Shown here: positions 9,906 to 20,171 of the stretch, one piece after another
How the letters are laid out: the number at the start of each line of letters is the position of its first letter
Numbering within the stretch: the stretch's first letter is position 1
Origin: an uncultured Methylococcaceae bacterium
GTDB taxonomy: Bacteria > Pseudomonadota > Gammaproteobacteria > Methylococcales > Methylomonadaceae
Length of the DNA stretch: 45,849 nucleotides
Reading direction: 5' to 3'
Assembly (NCBI GenBank): GCA_903839855.1
Contig: CAIMEB010000243.1
Coordinates: 1-45,849, forward strand
Made by a program: the position numbers and the translations under genes
Notes under the pieces: model-generated
Told to the model about the DNA's origin: nothing
Database searches by the model: none
The model's input: only the letters and a program-made list of their open reading frames with translations

Positions 9906-10196
9906 ATGAGCAAAATTACTATCGAACACAATCCGAGTGAAGAACGTTTAATAGAACTGGGTGTATCCAACTGGGAAATATGGGAAAAAGAAATCTCTAA
10001 GTTTCCAATCGATTTTGATGAAACTGAAAGTGCTTACGTGCTGGAAGGTGAAATTTTAGTGACGCCTGCTGGTGGTGAGACAGTGCGTATTTTACCAGGA
10101 GATTTAGTTTCTTTTCATGCAGGCTTAGACAGCCAATGGGAAGTGGTTAAACCATTACGTAAACATTATAGCTACGATTTTCCTAACGGGGTCTAA
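9906..10196 (+). CDS. Cupin domain protein
   Basis: AGGAAGAAC upstream; YVLEGEILVTPAGGETVRILPGDLVSFHAGLDSQWEVVKPLRKHYSY. Confidence 0.88.
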   Translation: MSKITIEHNPSEERLIELGVSNWEIWEKEISKFPIDFDETESAYVLEGEILVTPAGGETVRILPGDLVSFHAGLDSQWEVVKPLRKHYSYDFPNGV

Positions 10197-10205
10197 ACAT
10201 TATAT

Positions 10206-10241
10206 TTCATCTGACAGCTACAAAACTAACTGTCAGATGAA
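10206..10241. terminator. Bidirectional hairpin between convergent genes
   Basis: TTCATCTGACAG - 12 nt loop - CTGTCAGATGAA, perfect 12-bp stem. Confidence 0.75.
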
Positions 10242-10257
10242 GTTTGGCTATCTGAAT

Positions 10258-11103
10258 TTATTTAGGTTCAGATAGTTTAAGTGATTTGCCTGATCCATTT
10301 TTTGTTACTGGCGTTGGGCTGCCGACTTTTTTATCAGCGGAAGAGCTTTCATCATTTAAGTCGGGATCATTCTCATCAGAGGATTTTCCATCATGAATGA
10401 GGTATTCTCTATTTTGTTTATAAGAGTCCCTTATAAAGTCGTAACGATCTACCGAGCCTTCGTCGACAATTTTTTCAGTGGTCATTAACTCAGCGCGTTT
10501 ATCAGTTATATCAAGGACTCTCGATCCAGCAGTTGCAGCGTTTACAACAGGGCCACCAAATATAGAAACATACGTAATAGGATTGAACAGGGTATCACCG
10601 ATAAGTCCTACCGTATCTCTAGGAGAGCTAGGACCAAAAATAGGCAATACTAAGTAATTGCCTGATGGAACACCCCAATAGCCAAGTGTTTGCCCAAAGT
10701 CCTCTTTGTGCTTTGGAAGATCAAGCATGTCAGCAACATCAACAAACCCGGCGACACCTGCCGTCGTGTTAATTAAAAAACGACTACCGTCCATGCCCCC
10801 CTGAGACACTTTAAATTGCAGTAAATCATTAATAGTAACACCTACGTCATTAATATTACTAAAGAAGTTGGTAACTCCTGTATTAACAAATTCTGGTGTA
10901 ATCCACTGATAGCCCTGGGCTAAAGGCTTTATAATAGCTTTATCCAGATTGTCGTTAAACAATTGACTGTCGTGGTTCCAGGCTGACCAAGGGTCGCCTG
11001 AGTCGGGAGCTTTTGTTTGTGTTGTAGAACAACCGAGTAGAGTTATTGATAACACCAGGCAATGGATTAGAGTTTTATTAAGTCTAGGGCTTTGCATGCT
11101 CAT
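10258..11103 (-). CDS. mlaA: MlaA/VacJ family outer-membrane lipoprotein
   Basis: Lipobox LLGCS; DPWSAWNHDSQLFNDNLDKAIIKPLAQGYQWITP; EDFGQTLGYWGVPSGNYLVLPIFGPSSPRDTVG. Confidence 0.95.
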   Translation of the reverse strand: MSMQSPRLNKTLIHCLVLSITLLGCSTTQTKAPDSGDPWSAWNHDSQLFNDNLDKAIIKPLAQGYQWITPEFVNTGVTNFFSNINDVGVTINDLLQFKVSQGGMDGSRFLINTTAGVAGFVDVADMLDLPKHKEDFGQTLGYWGVPSGNYLVLPIFGPSSPRDTVGLIGDTLFNPITYVSIFGGPVVNAATAGSRVLDITDKRAELMTTEKIVDEGSVDRYDFIRDSYKQNREYLIHDGKSSDENDPDLNDESSSADKKVGSPTPVTKNGSGKSLKLSEPK

Positions 11104-11323
11104 AATTAATTTTATCCTGGATTATTGTTATTGTTTAATATTCATTTATGGACTCATACTCAGCTTAGAGGCTGAATAAGTTTTTTATATTCTTAATCAA
11201 TATCAGCCTGTTCAAGCTATTATCAGATTTTTTTTGATGATGTTCAAGAAATTGTCACGTCATTAGATTCAATTTCACCCTGTATATTCTACAACGGGTT
11301 GTTTTGTATTTGTAATTATTAAT

Positions 11324-12496
11324 TTAAGAGTGATGGTGGTGTGTTTTGCCGGCTTTAGCTTTGGTGATAACCTTAGCTTTTTTATTCTTCACGGGTTGAT
11401 TAGATTTGATTTTATTTGTAGATTTATGTTTAACTGCGACTATCACTTTTGCATGTGCTTTTGCTTTTACATGCGATTTGTTCTTAACTAAAACATGCGT
11501 GTTTTTAGTTGGGTGATGATGAGCTATAGGTGAACGATTATGTAATTTAGTGGGTTTAACATAACTAGCCGCTTCATTAACAGTATCGTCATTTGAAGCG
11601 ATGGCGGTTGGAGCGGTATTTCCGCAACCTAGTTGATAGGGTGGAAGACCTGATGAATCGTTTGACATAGTACTAATGTTTTCAGTAGGACGATCATCAT
11701 ATTGATTGGCAAAGCCGTTATTCATCATATTAACCATTAGCTTATAACGTTCTGAGCTGGTTATGCCACCCAAGACTACTCCAATGAGGTGTTTGCCGTT
11801 TTGGGTCGCCGATGAGATCAGGTTATAGCCAGAACCGCAGGTAAATCCTGTTTTCATGCCTTCAGCGCCCGGATAACTAGCGGTAAACTTATTAATGCCG
11901 TGCAATTCCCGGCCTTTGAAATTAAAGCTATGCCAGGAAAAGTAAGGATAATAATTTGGAAAATTACGTTGTGTTTTCCAGGCAAGCATAGCCATATCAC
12001 GAGAAGTGGTGACTTGCCATGGATGTGGAAGCCCTGTTGCATTCATAAAGTGAGTATCGTACATACCTAAGGAATGTGCCATGGTAGACATTTTGACAGC
12101 AAAATTTTCTTCTGTTCCACCTAAATGCTCAGCCAAAACAACGGCTGCATCATTTGCTGATCTCGTAATAAGCGCTAAGATGGCATCTTGAACAGATAGT
12201 GTTTCCCCTTGCCGAAGTCCCAGTTTGCTATTAGGTTGTAACGCTGCATGACGCGAGGTAACTAAGGTATCAGTAAGACCGATTTGTCCCGATTTTAAGG
12301 CATCAAATGTCATATAGAGTGTCATTACCTTGGTCAGCGAAGCAGGAAACCACGAATGGGAGGCATTTATTTCGTGTAATACACTACCGTTTTCGGCATC
12401 TATAATTATCTCTGCATGTTGTCCATAACTTAACTCTGACACCAGTAATAACAAAGTGGATATCAAAATCAATAGAATAGTCTTCGCTGTATTCAT
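11324..12496 (-). CDS. D-alanyl-D-alanine carboxypeptidase (PBP5/6 family, S11) with Lys/His-rich C-terminal tail
   Basis: SWFPASLTKVMTLYMTFDAL (SxxK), TRSANDAAVVLAEH (SxN), MKTGFTCGSGYN (KTG); tail ends KTHHHHS. Confidence 0.92.
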   Translation of the reverse strand: MNTAKTILLILISTLLLLVSELSYGQHAEIIIDAENGSVLHEINASHSWFPASLTKVMTLYMTFDALKSGQIGLTDTLVTSRHAALQPNSKLGLRQGETLSVQDAILALITRSANDAAVVLAEHLGGTEENFAVKMSTMAHSLGMYDTHFMNATGLPHPWQVTTSRDMAMLAWKTQRNFPNYYPYFSWHSFNFKGRELHGINKFTASYPGAEGMKTGFTCGSGYNLISSATQNGKHLIGVVLGGITSSERYKLMVNMMNNGFANQYDDRPTENISTMSNDSSGLPPYQLGCGNTAPTAIASNDDTVNEAASYVKPTKLHNRSPIAHHHPTKNTHVLVKNKSHVKAKAHAKVIVAVKHKSTNKIKSNQPVKNKKAKVITKAKAGKTHHHHS

Positions 12497-12694
12497 TTAA
12501 ATAGGGTTTTCGTAAGTTAAGAAAAGTGGCTAAATTGGTACTAATTGTACAAAACTGATCATTTTATCAAATGATACGCAGGTATTAAACGCTATTTTAA
12601 TGCCAAAATTAGATAATGGGCAGTAAGCATTCACCTCCATTTTTGAAAAAACGGGTGGAGAGGGGGATTTATCTTTGAATAAAACCTCCTTATT

Positions 12695-12713
12695 CCCTCT
12701 TTTTTAAAGAGGG
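12695..12713. terminator. Hairpin downstream of the GH17-like gene
   Basis: CCCTCTTT TTT AAAGAGGG, perfect 8-bp stem. Confidence 0.5.
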
Positions 12714-12736
12714 TGGCTGAATACCTACGGTGAGTA

Positions 12737-13729
12737 TTATCGAGCTATATTTAATTGATTAACGCAGGCGTAGGGTGGAGTTCCTTGGCAAAGTCCCCAT
12801 GAGTTTCCAAATGGACCTTCTTCAGCGGGTTTCCAGTTTTCAGAAAAGGCTTCAAATACAGTACCAGACCATTTCTTTTTAGCAAGTTGCTTAAAGGTTG
12901 ATTCTATAACTAATTTTTGATTACTTTTGCTGGCGATACCACAGCGTTCTCCAGTTTTAAGATTAGTAGATGAACTGTTCTCCGGGCCATTGGGCCAACC
13001 AAATTCAGTCATTATCACTTCTTTATCTGGATAAATGCGATGCAGATCTTCAAGTCTGGCAATATGGAAGTCAGCGGCCTTATTTGCCGGGATACAGCTA
13101 TAAATACCGGAGTATTCGTTTTCCCACCAAGGAAAAATATTAGTCCCTATCCAATCAACCTTAGAAGCAAAACTGGTTTGCTGACACTCTAAAGAGCGAT
13201 TACACCATTCCCACCAGGTATCAATGGTAGTGATTGGTTGAGTGACGCCAGCTTTGTGAAGACTATCGATGCAGCGGGAAATTTCACCATCATAAATATT
13301 ACCATGTCTAGTTCTTACTTCTGATCCGCAACTGAGTCGTATGATAGTTTTGGGAAATGCTTTCGCAACTTCAATACCTTTTTCAATAGACTGAGAATTA
13401 ATGTTGATATCATCATCCAGCCAGAGGATGGCGATGACTTTAATGTGTCGTGCCTCAGCGGCGGTAAAAATAGCATCGAGTCCGTTCAATACACCATAGG
13501 TCATAATACAGCGAAAAGGCGTTTTCTTGATCAGTTGATCCAAGAGGGTATCGATCAATTCCTTTGATGGATGGGCGCCAAAATTAGGTGTCAACGTCCC
13601 AACATAGGTACTAAAAGCCGCGCATTGCAAGGTGTTTTGCGGTGTTACTTTAACTCGTTTTACTGCATAGGCATTTTGCCCAAAAACTAACACAGTTAAT
13701 AGAGTTAAAAATAAAGAAAAATGCTTCAT
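12737..13729 (-). CDS. Secreted GH17-like glycoside hydrolase (beta-1,3-glucanase type)
   Basis: ORF track starts at 13783; likely start at M19 (MKHFSLFLTLLTVLVFGQNAYA signal peptide). VIMTEFGWPNG matches the GH17 nucleophile region. Confidence 0.82.
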   Translation of the reverse strand: MKHFSLFLTLLTVLVFGQNAYAVKRVKVTPQNTLQCAAFSTYVGTLTPNFGAHPSKELIDTLLDQLIKKTPFRCIMTYGVLNGLDAIFTAAEARHIKVIAILWLDDDININSQSIEKGIEVAKAFPKTIIRLSCGSEVRTRHGNIYDGEISRCIDSLHKAGVTQPITTIDTWWEWCNRSLECQQTSFASKVDWIGTNIFPWWENEYSGIYSCIPANKAADFHIARLEDLHRIYPDKEVIMTEFGWPNGPENSSSTNLKTGERCGIASKSNQKLVIESTFKQLAKKKWSGTVFEAFSENWKPAEEGPFGNSWGLCQGTPPYACVNQLNIAR

Positions 13730-14056
13730 GAAGTCCTCATTAATTAATCCAATAATATCCAGATGTAGGCCATTTCGATCCACTATGATAGGCGAATTTA
13801 CTTAAATTAGTGTGATTAATTAAATCACCAATCATCAAGTTGCACTAAAAATCAGTAAAGCAAGTAGATAAATTTCTCTATCCGAATAATAAAACATCTG
13901 ATATTTTATAATATCGAGTAGAACATTAAAAAACTAAAATTGTTTGTCAGATGAACTTGATAAGAGTTGGGTAACGACGGCGCTCCCCAACTGTACAAAT
14001 AATAGCTACAGCTAAGGATGATTTAACTGATTTGATTCATTTTTCAACAAGAACCT

Positions 14057-14452
14057 TTATCTAGATAAAACATCTTTTCGAGTACTTTCTGCAAGGGTTT
14101 CTACTTCTGTTATAAGATCTTTGGGTACATTTAACTCTTTTAGAGTGGCGCTTAAATGTTCCATAACTGCATTAAAGTGATCATTACCAAGCCCCATTTT
14201 AACCAGTCGAGTATGCGCATTACGTAAATCAGTTCCTGTATAAGTGTTAGGACCGCCAAATGCCAAAGTAAAAAACGCTTTTTGTTTAGCCACCTGTTTT
14301 TCCATATCGATACCATCAAAAAAACGGTTGATACGATAATCAGCCAGTACTTTTCGATAAAATACCTCAACGGCGGTATCCACGGCAACTGCGCCACCAA
14401 TTCTTTCATAAAGGGTCAGTTCTTTATCTGAAGTTATTTCTGTTGAACTCAT
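14057..14452 (-). CDS. Group 1 truncated hemoglobin
   Basis: TLYERIGGAVAVDTAVEVFYRKVLADYRINRFFDGIDMEKQVAKQKAFFTLAFGGPNTYTGTDLRNAH. Confidence 0.95.
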   Translation of the reverse strand: MSSTEITSDKELTLYERIGGAVAVDTAVEVFYRKVLADYRINRFFDGIDMEKQVAKQKAFFTLAFGGPNTYTGTDLRNAHTRLVKMGLGNDHFNAVMEHLSATLKELNVPKDLITEVETLAESTRKDVLSR

Positions 14453-14695
14453 TTTAATTCCCAGTGTTATTTTAATTTATTATTCTAATTCTATTAATTG
14501 AGCTTGCTCATGCTCGAAGAAAGTTTATAGTATGATGGACAGTTATACAACTTTTACAATTAAAACCAGCAATTCCCTATTCAAGACACTGAAATATAGT
14601 CAGCGAATTAGTTAAACGTTAGATTAGACAAACTCCTAGTAATTGCCGGAAAACAAACTTAAAATAGTCAATTGTTAATTTTATAATAATAACCC

Positions 14696-15037
14696 ATGAG
14701 TAACTTACCTAATTGCCCAAAGTGTGACTCCGAATATACCTATAAAGACGGAACCCTGAATATTTGTCCTGAGTGTGCTCACGAATGGCAAGCAGACACA
14801 GAAACAGAAAACCTTAACGATGTTAAAATCGTCAAAGATGCTAACGGAAACGAATTACAGGATGGTGACACCATTACTGTCATTAAAGATCTTAAAGTAA
14901 AAGGTACTTCACTCGTTGTTAAAGTGGGCACTAAAGTTAAAGGCATACGTTTGGTAGACGGTGATCATGACATTGATTGTAAAATTGATGGCATAGGCCC
15001 GATGAAACTCAAGTCAGAGTTTGTAAAGAAAGTCTAA
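14696..15037 (+). CDS. yjdM: PhnA/YjdM family zinc-ribbon protein
   Basis: [53 protein letters not shown]. Confidence 0.94.
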   Translation: MSNLPNCPKCDSEYTYKDGTLNICPECAHEWQADTETENLNDVKIVKDANGNELQDGDTITVIKDLKVKGTSLVVKVGTKVKGIRLVDGDHDIDCKIDGIGPMKLKSEFVKKV

Positions 15038-15064
15038 TTATTTTAACCTTTTAAAATCAATACT

Positions 15065-16729
15065 ATGGCGCAATATATATATTCAATGAATAGGGTCGGA
15101 AAGATTGTTCCACCCAAGAAATACATTCTTAAAGATATCTCTCTGTCTTTTTTTCCCGGTGCAAAAATTGGTGTACTTGGTTTAAACGGCTCGGGAAAAT
15201 CAACATTACTCAGAATTATGGCGGGCATCGATAAGGAAATCGAAGGTGAAGCGATTCCTCAAAAAGGCATTAACATTGGTTATTTGCCACAAGAACCTCA
15301 ATTAGACTCCACCAAGACTGTACGGGGTAATGTTGAAGAAGCGGTTGCAGATATTAAAGCTTCCTTGGCTCAGTTAGATGCTGTTTATGCAGCTTATGCC
15401 GATCCCGATGCTGATTTTGATAAATTAGCCGCCGACCAGGCACGCCTGGAAGATATCATTAATGCCTGTGACGGTCACAACCTTGAGAGACGGCTTGAAG
15501 TGGCAGCGGATGCTTTACGTCTACCCGATTGGGATGCGGACGTCACTAAGTTATCAGGTGGTGAAAAACGCCGAGTTGCGTTATGTCGTTTATTACTCTC
15601 TAATCCAGACATGCTGTTATTAGACGAACCCACTAACCATTTAGATGCAGAGTCGGTTGCCTGGTTAGAACGTTTCCTACATGATTATACCGGTACCGTA
15701 GTGGCTGTGACTCATGATCGTTATTTCCTGGATAATGTGGCGGGTTGGATCTTGGAACTGGACAGAGGCTCAGGAATTCCCTGGGAAGGCAACTACTCCA
15801 GTTGGTTAGAACAAAAGAGTAACCGCTTATTGCAAGAAGAGAAGCAAGAATCTTCTCGTCAAAAAGCCATGAAAGACGAGTTAGAGTGGGTACGCTCTAA
15901 CCCTAAAGGTCGTCATGCTAAGAGTAAGGCCCGTCTGGCCCGATTTGAAGAGCTGTCATCATCCGACGTACAAAAACGTAACGAAACTCAGGAAATTTAT
16001 ATTCCACCGGGGCCACGTTTAGGTGATATAGTCATTGAAGCTGACAACATCAGCAAAGCTTTTGGTGAGAAACTATTAGTCAACGGCTTTAGCTTCAAAT
16101 TACCACCCGGCGGTATCGTCGGTATTATCGGTCCTAACGGAGCCGGTAAAACAACTCTGTTCCGTATGATGGCAGGCTTTGAACAACCCGACTCGGGCAG
16201 TGTGACATTGGGTCAAACGGTGCAATTGGCTTATGTTGATCAGTTACGTGATAACCTCGATCCTAAGAAAACAGTTTTTGATGAAATTTCTGATGGCTTG
16301 GACATCATTACTGTTGGGAAATATGAAACGCCATCACGCGCTTATGTCGGTCGCTTTAACTTTAAAGGCGCTGATCAAGGTAAACGGATTGGTGATTTGT
16401 CTGGGGGTGAGCGTAACCGGGTACATTTGGCTAAATTGCTTAAAACCGGTGGCAATGTATTATTATTAGACGAACCTACTAACGATTTAGATGTTGAAAC
16501 CTTACGTGCCCTAGAAGAGGCTCTACTCGCATTCCCAGGTTGTGCCGTGGTTATTTCGCATGATCGCTGGTTTCTGGATAGGATTGCTACACACATGCTG
16601 GCATTTGAAGGTGATAGCCAGGTGGTTTGGTTTGAAGGCAACTATGAAGATTATGAAGCTGACCGTCATCGCCGCTTAGGCAGTGATGCGGATAACCCTA
16701 AGCGCTTAAAATATAAGAAACTGTCTTAA
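15065..16729 (+). CDS. ettA: Energy-dependent translational throttle protein EttA (ABC-F)
   Basis: Two Walker A/signature sets; [47 protein letters not shown]. Confidence 0.97.
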   Translation: MAQYIYSMNRVGKIVPPKKYILKDISLSFFPGAKIGVLGLNGSGKSTLLRIMAGIDKEIEGEAIPQKGINIGYLPQEPQLDSTKTVRGNVEEAVADIKASLAQLDAVYAAYADPDADFDKLAADQARLEDIINACDGHNLERRLEVAADALRLPDWDADVTKLSGGEKRRVALCRLLLSNPDMLLLDEPTNHLDAESVAWLERFLHDYTGTVVAVTHDRYFLDNVAGWILELDRGSGIPWEGNYSSWLEQKSNRLLQEEKQESSRQKAMKDELEWVRSNPKGRHAKSKARLARFEELSSSDVQKRNETQEIYIPPGPRLGDIVIEADNISKAFGEKLLVNGFSFKLPPGGIVGIIGPNGAGKTTLFRMMAGFEQPDSGSVTLGQTVQLAYVDQLRDNLDPKKTVFDEISDGLDIITVGKYETPSRAYVGRFNFKGADQGKRIGDLSGGERNRVHLAKLLKTGGNVLLLDEPTNDLDVETLRALEEALLAFPGCAVVISHDRWFLDRIATHMLAFEGDSQVVWFEGNYEDYEADRHRRLGSDADNPKRLKYKKLS

Positions 16730-16739
16730 TTAAAAAAAT

Positions 16740-16763
16740 AAAGTCCGCAAGGATACGGACTTT
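16740..16763 (+). terminator. Rho-independent-type hairpin after ettA
   Basis: AAAGTCCG CAAGGATA CGGACTTT. Confidence 0.7.
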
Positions 16764-16896
16764 GTCTTGACATCTTCGCACTAAAGAGGCGGCGTGTTTC
16801 GGACGACATGGATAAAGTGCGGGTTTATTATGATGACTTCCTATAGCTGTAATACATTCCGAAATGCGCGAAATATCAAGTTCAATTAGGTGAATT

Positions 16897-17193
16897 ATGA
16901 ATATTTGGGCGCTTAAAAAAGATATTCCACTTAAGTTTTTATTGTTGGAATTAGTAAATCGTTATGGTGAAAAGGTAGTGGCATTGAATAATACCGAACA
17001 GAATTTTCAAGCTATCGATATACATTTACCCAATGAACCTAAACTTTCGGCGTATATCTATACCTTCGGTCAGACCCAAGGCTTGTATGGCATTGATCTT
17101 AGATATCCCATCACGACCAATAATATTGTCGGCGAAAATGAAAATTTAACCCTGGAACAAACCATCGGGATTGTTGTTACTCATCTGTTTTAA
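16897..17193 (+). CDS. Hypothetical protein
   Basis: 98 aa ORF, plausible coding composition, GGTGA upstream; no family recognised. Confidence 0.6.
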   Translation: MNIWALKKDIPLKFLLLELVNRYGEKVVALNNTEQNFQAIDIHLPNEPKLSAYIYTFGQTQGLYGIDLRYPITTNNIVGENENLTLEQTIGIVVTHLF

Positions 17194-17430
17194 ATCAAAA
17201 AACTGAATACTATTGTGATAGAGCGATGCGCTTCATTATCGTTCAGCACATCCGGGGGTATTTTATTTTTTGTGAGTTACAAAAGCCGCTAACATATTGG
17301 TGCTTAAATAATTTAAATTGACGCTGGTTGTAATGGTGTTATTATTCTCAATAAAACCTAGTAGAATGCTTTGTTTTTAAGATGCCGATTTATTACTGCC
17401 AATTGTTAATTTATTAATAAGGATTAAGCC

Positions 17431-17895
17431 ATGTTAGAAATAAACCAACAAGCCCCTTCGTTTAGTTCTCGCAACCAGTTGAATAACGTTGTTAATTTAT
17501 CAGACTTTACGAGTAAACAGAACGTTGTTTTATATTTTTACCCCAAGGATGACACCCCGGGTTGTACTATCGAAGCCAATGATTTTACCCGTCTAGCAGA
17601 CGAATTTAGTCAACTCGATACGGTGGTTATAGGGGTGAGCAAAGATACCTGTGAAAGCCATGTCGATTTTATAAACAAGTTTGGTTTAAAGGTCGTGTTA
17701 CTGGCGGACACGAGTGGTGAACTTTGTGAAAGTTATGGTGTTTGGAGGGAAAGAGACAAGAATGGCGTGAAGAGTATGGCTATTTTTCGTTCTACTTTTA
17801 TTATTAACAAGGAAGGGACGTTAGTTGATGTTGAATACGGTGTAAACCATGAAGGTCATGCGGCAGCTGTTTTGGAAAAAGTAAAAAGTCTTTAA
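17431..17895 (+). CDS. bcp: Thioredoxin-dependent peroxiredoxin (BCP/PrxQ)
   Basis: YFYPKDDTPGCTIEANDFTRL; GVSKDTCESHVDFINKFGL. Confidence 0.93.
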   Translation: MLEINQQAPSFSSRNQLNNVVNLSDFTSKQNVVLYFYPKDDTPGCTIEANDFTRLADEFSQLDTVVIGVSKDTCESHVDFINKFGLKVVLLADTSGELCESYGVWRERDKNGVKSMAIFRSTFIINKEGTLVDVEYGVNHEGHAAAVLEKVKSL

Positions 17896-17913
17896 TCCGT
17901 TGAAGTCAATCAG

Positions 17914-18693
17914 GTGATCAAGATGGTTCCAGAACAAACATTAGATTTAACAGGTAAAGTCGCCCTGGTAAGCGGTGCGGGTGTGGGGATTGGTAGAGCT
18001 GTTGCTTTGGCATTAGGTCAGGCGGGTGCTTTTGTCGGTATACATTACCATTCCAGTCGGGTAGGAGCTGAACAGCTTCATGATGAATTTGCTATCAAGG
18101 GCATTAAGTCGATATTGTTATCCGCAGACCTTACTCAAGAAGACGAAGCCAACGAGCTGGTTGATAAACTGGTTGCCAAGGCTGGGCATCTGGATATTTT
18201 AGTCAATAATGGTGGTGGTCTTGTTAAACGCGCCAAGATTGAAGATTGTACGCTGGAGAACTGGAATAAATCCCTTGATCTTAATTTGACCAGTGCTTTT
18301 TTGTTAACCCGACGAGCCATACCTCATTTACGTGCGACAGGAAGTGGACGCATTGTTAATATATTATCGCTTTCGGTACAAACTGGTGGCGCTAATGGCG
18401 GCGGTTCTTACGCGGCTGCAAAAGGGGGACTTATGGTCTTTACACATACGTTGGCCAAAGAACTGGCTCCTCATGTTAGAACTAATTCAGTGATGCCTGG
18501 TACAGTTGAAACACAACATCATGAGATTCATTCGACTGAAGAGATGATGGAAAACTACCGTAAGCAAACGCCGTTAGGCCGTAATACCTTTGCTGAAGAA
18601 GTTGCCAGTTCCGTACTTTTCCTAGCAAGTGATATGTCATCTCATATTAATGGCGCGTTAATTGATATTAGTGGGGGTCGGTTCTTACGGTAA
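17914..18693 (+). CDS. SDR family oxidoreductase
   Basis: LTGKVALVSGAGVGIGRAVALALG; NNGG; SYAAAKGGL; C-terminal NGALIDISGGRFLR. Alternative ATG at 17923. Confidence 0.92.
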   Translation: MIKMVPEQTLDLTGKVALVSGAGVGIGRAVALALGQAGAFVGIHYHSSRVGAEQLHDEFAIKGIKSILLSADLTQEDEANELVDKLVAKAGHLDILVNNGGGLVKRAKIEDCTLENWNKSLDLNLTSAFLLTRRAIPHLRATGSGRIVNILSLSVQTGGANGGGSYAAAKGGLMVFTHTLAKELAPHVRTNSVMPGTVETQHHEIHSTEEMMENYRKQTPLGRNTFAEEVASSVLFLASDMSSHINGALIDISGGRFLR

Positions 18694-18719
18694 GCTGGGT
18701 TTGCCAAAACGTTGACCGC

Positions 18720-18875
18720 ACCAGGACTGAAAACAGTCCAGGTAAAGATAAATCGTGAGTAGTTGGCTTAATATCAGGCTCCCAGCAATAGGGCTATGCC
18801 TAAGGGGCGTTTAAGTTCTGCACCATAACCACTGCCAAGCGCCAGCGGCATTGCTAGAAAAGGTCTGAGTGCCGC
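18720..18875 (-). pseudogene. Remnant of an RND efflux-pump C-terminal region (MdtB/C-AcrB-like)
   Basis: Minus-strand reading: AALRPFLAMPLALGSGYGAELKRPLGIALLLG, then after a frame change LILSQLLTIYLYLDCF; matches the RND pattern PLALGxGxGAELRRPLGIxIVGGLxxSQLLTLYxTPVxYLYLD. Confidence 0.65.
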
Positions 18876-18917
18876 TGAAAAGTTCCAGCAACGTTGTAAA
18901 AAAGCCGGCTTATTTTG

Positions 18918-19125
18918 GATGAAATAAAGAAGTACTTGGGAGATAACCAACACAAAGTACCCAAAGATGGCTTAACTGAAAACGCTATTCGTGCATTTGT
19001 CGTCGGTCGAAGAGCCTGGCTATTCTCTGATACGACCAGGTGCACCACAAGCCATCGTGATTCTTCTGGGTAGGGGAAGTATGCGTTTTATTGAGCGCTT
19101 ACGCCGAATATTTACCAGTTCATAA
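18918..19125 (+). pseudogene. Degenerate IS66-family transposase fragment
   Basis: Plus-strand reading from 18918: DEIKKYLGDNQHKVPKDGLTENAIRAFVVGRRAWLFSDTTRCTTSHRDSSG*, and in another frame IERLRRIFTSS*; matches the IS66 AENAIRPFVIGRKNWLF and YLRxxFTELP motifs. Confidence 0.75.
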
Positions 19126-19870
19126 ATAAAGAAGCCATAATTAAATGATGCATAGTATCAGGTGTCGTATAAATACGGGTTAGATATTGGTTTAGATACC
19201 CCCCCTCGACCCGAAAGTTTTTATTAAATGACCAGCCCAGTCCGGCAAAGAAGCGATTTTGATCAAACCCGGCTTGACCACCAGTGGGTGTTGAATTGAC
19301 CCTGACAAAGGCTTCATCCCAAGTAATCAAACTTAACCGTGGTTCAACTTCCAGAGGGTGCATAAAACGAATCATCTGCCGTGGACGCACGCGAACTTCA
19401 TTATTATTGTAAGGTATAAAATTACTTTCAATGATCGTTCGAAAAGTAACCGTTCCGATATCAGTGGGTAAAACATAGCGAAATGCAGGCCAAATATCCT
19501 GCTGTGCTTTATAAGGTGCTACAACACCAGAAGCACTTATCTGTTGGGTCGGCAAATAAGTATAGCCCGCCCAAAAGGTTGCGCGATCAGTGAATGAGTA
19601 ACCTATCGCAGCACGCGCCATACCCTGATACCAATGATTCCAGTCATGATCCCAACGAGATTGCCCCTCTAACCAGAAACGCACTTTATCTAACTTTGGA
19701 TCAACCGCTTTCAGACTACCTTCACCAACGACTTGTGCCCAACTTCCCACATCCTGAACTAAATTATCTTGTACAACAGGTGCCGTAGCCGCCATCGTGG
19801 TGTTATTTGAGCTGAACTCAGCAAGCGCTGTTAAAGCTATAGCCAGCGTTTTGATTGTGTTGTTTTTCAT
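19112..19870 (-). CDS. DUF2490 domain outer-membrane-like protein
   Basis: Signal peptide; WLEGQSRWDHDWNHWYQGMARAAIGYSFTDRATFWAGYTYLPTQ...RPRQMIRFMHPL. Confidence 0.85.
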   Translation of the reverse strand: MKNNTIKTLAIALTALAEFSSNNTTMAATAPVVQDNLVQDVGSWAQVVGEGSLKAVDPKLDKVRFWLEGQSRWDHDWNHWYQGMARAAIGYSFTDRATFWAGYTYLPTQQISASGVVAPYKAQQDIWPAFRYVLPTDIGTVTFRTIIESNFIPYNNNEVRVRPRQMIRFMHPLEVEPRLSLITWDEAFVRVNSTPTGGQAGFDQNRFFAGLGWSFNKNFRVEGGYLNQYLTRIYTTPDTMHHLIMASLFMNW

Positions 19871-20171
19871 CAGGAAAACCTTATTGTTGTAGCTGTGAAT
19901 GAATCTTATTAAGCTATTTTTATGCCATATTTAAAAATCATTACAATTCAAGAAGTAAAAATTATAGGGCATTAAATTGAACACTTAACGCACGCTTAAA
20001 AGGTTCTAAAAAACCAATTTCCAGTCTTTATTTCAACCGATGGTTCATTTGATGCAACAGATTAATTGATTCAGATAACAAATCGTAATTGGGGTTTTTA
20101 ACCCTAAATAAAATCGCGAATTATATTAGTAGTTTTGTGAAAGAACGCCACTTTCGGGTCTTAAAAACTCA

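Noticed and set aside
1150-12720. Similar GAGGG...GAATACCTAC segments at about 1165-1190 and 12709-12725 as a dispersed repeat family
   Set aside because: Similarity is short; two copies are not enough to claim a repeat family without a genome-wide search.
18854-19048. 64-aa minus-strand ORF in the debris region
   Set aside because: Explained as antisense of the IS66 relic; the informative minus-strand RND frame is a different one.
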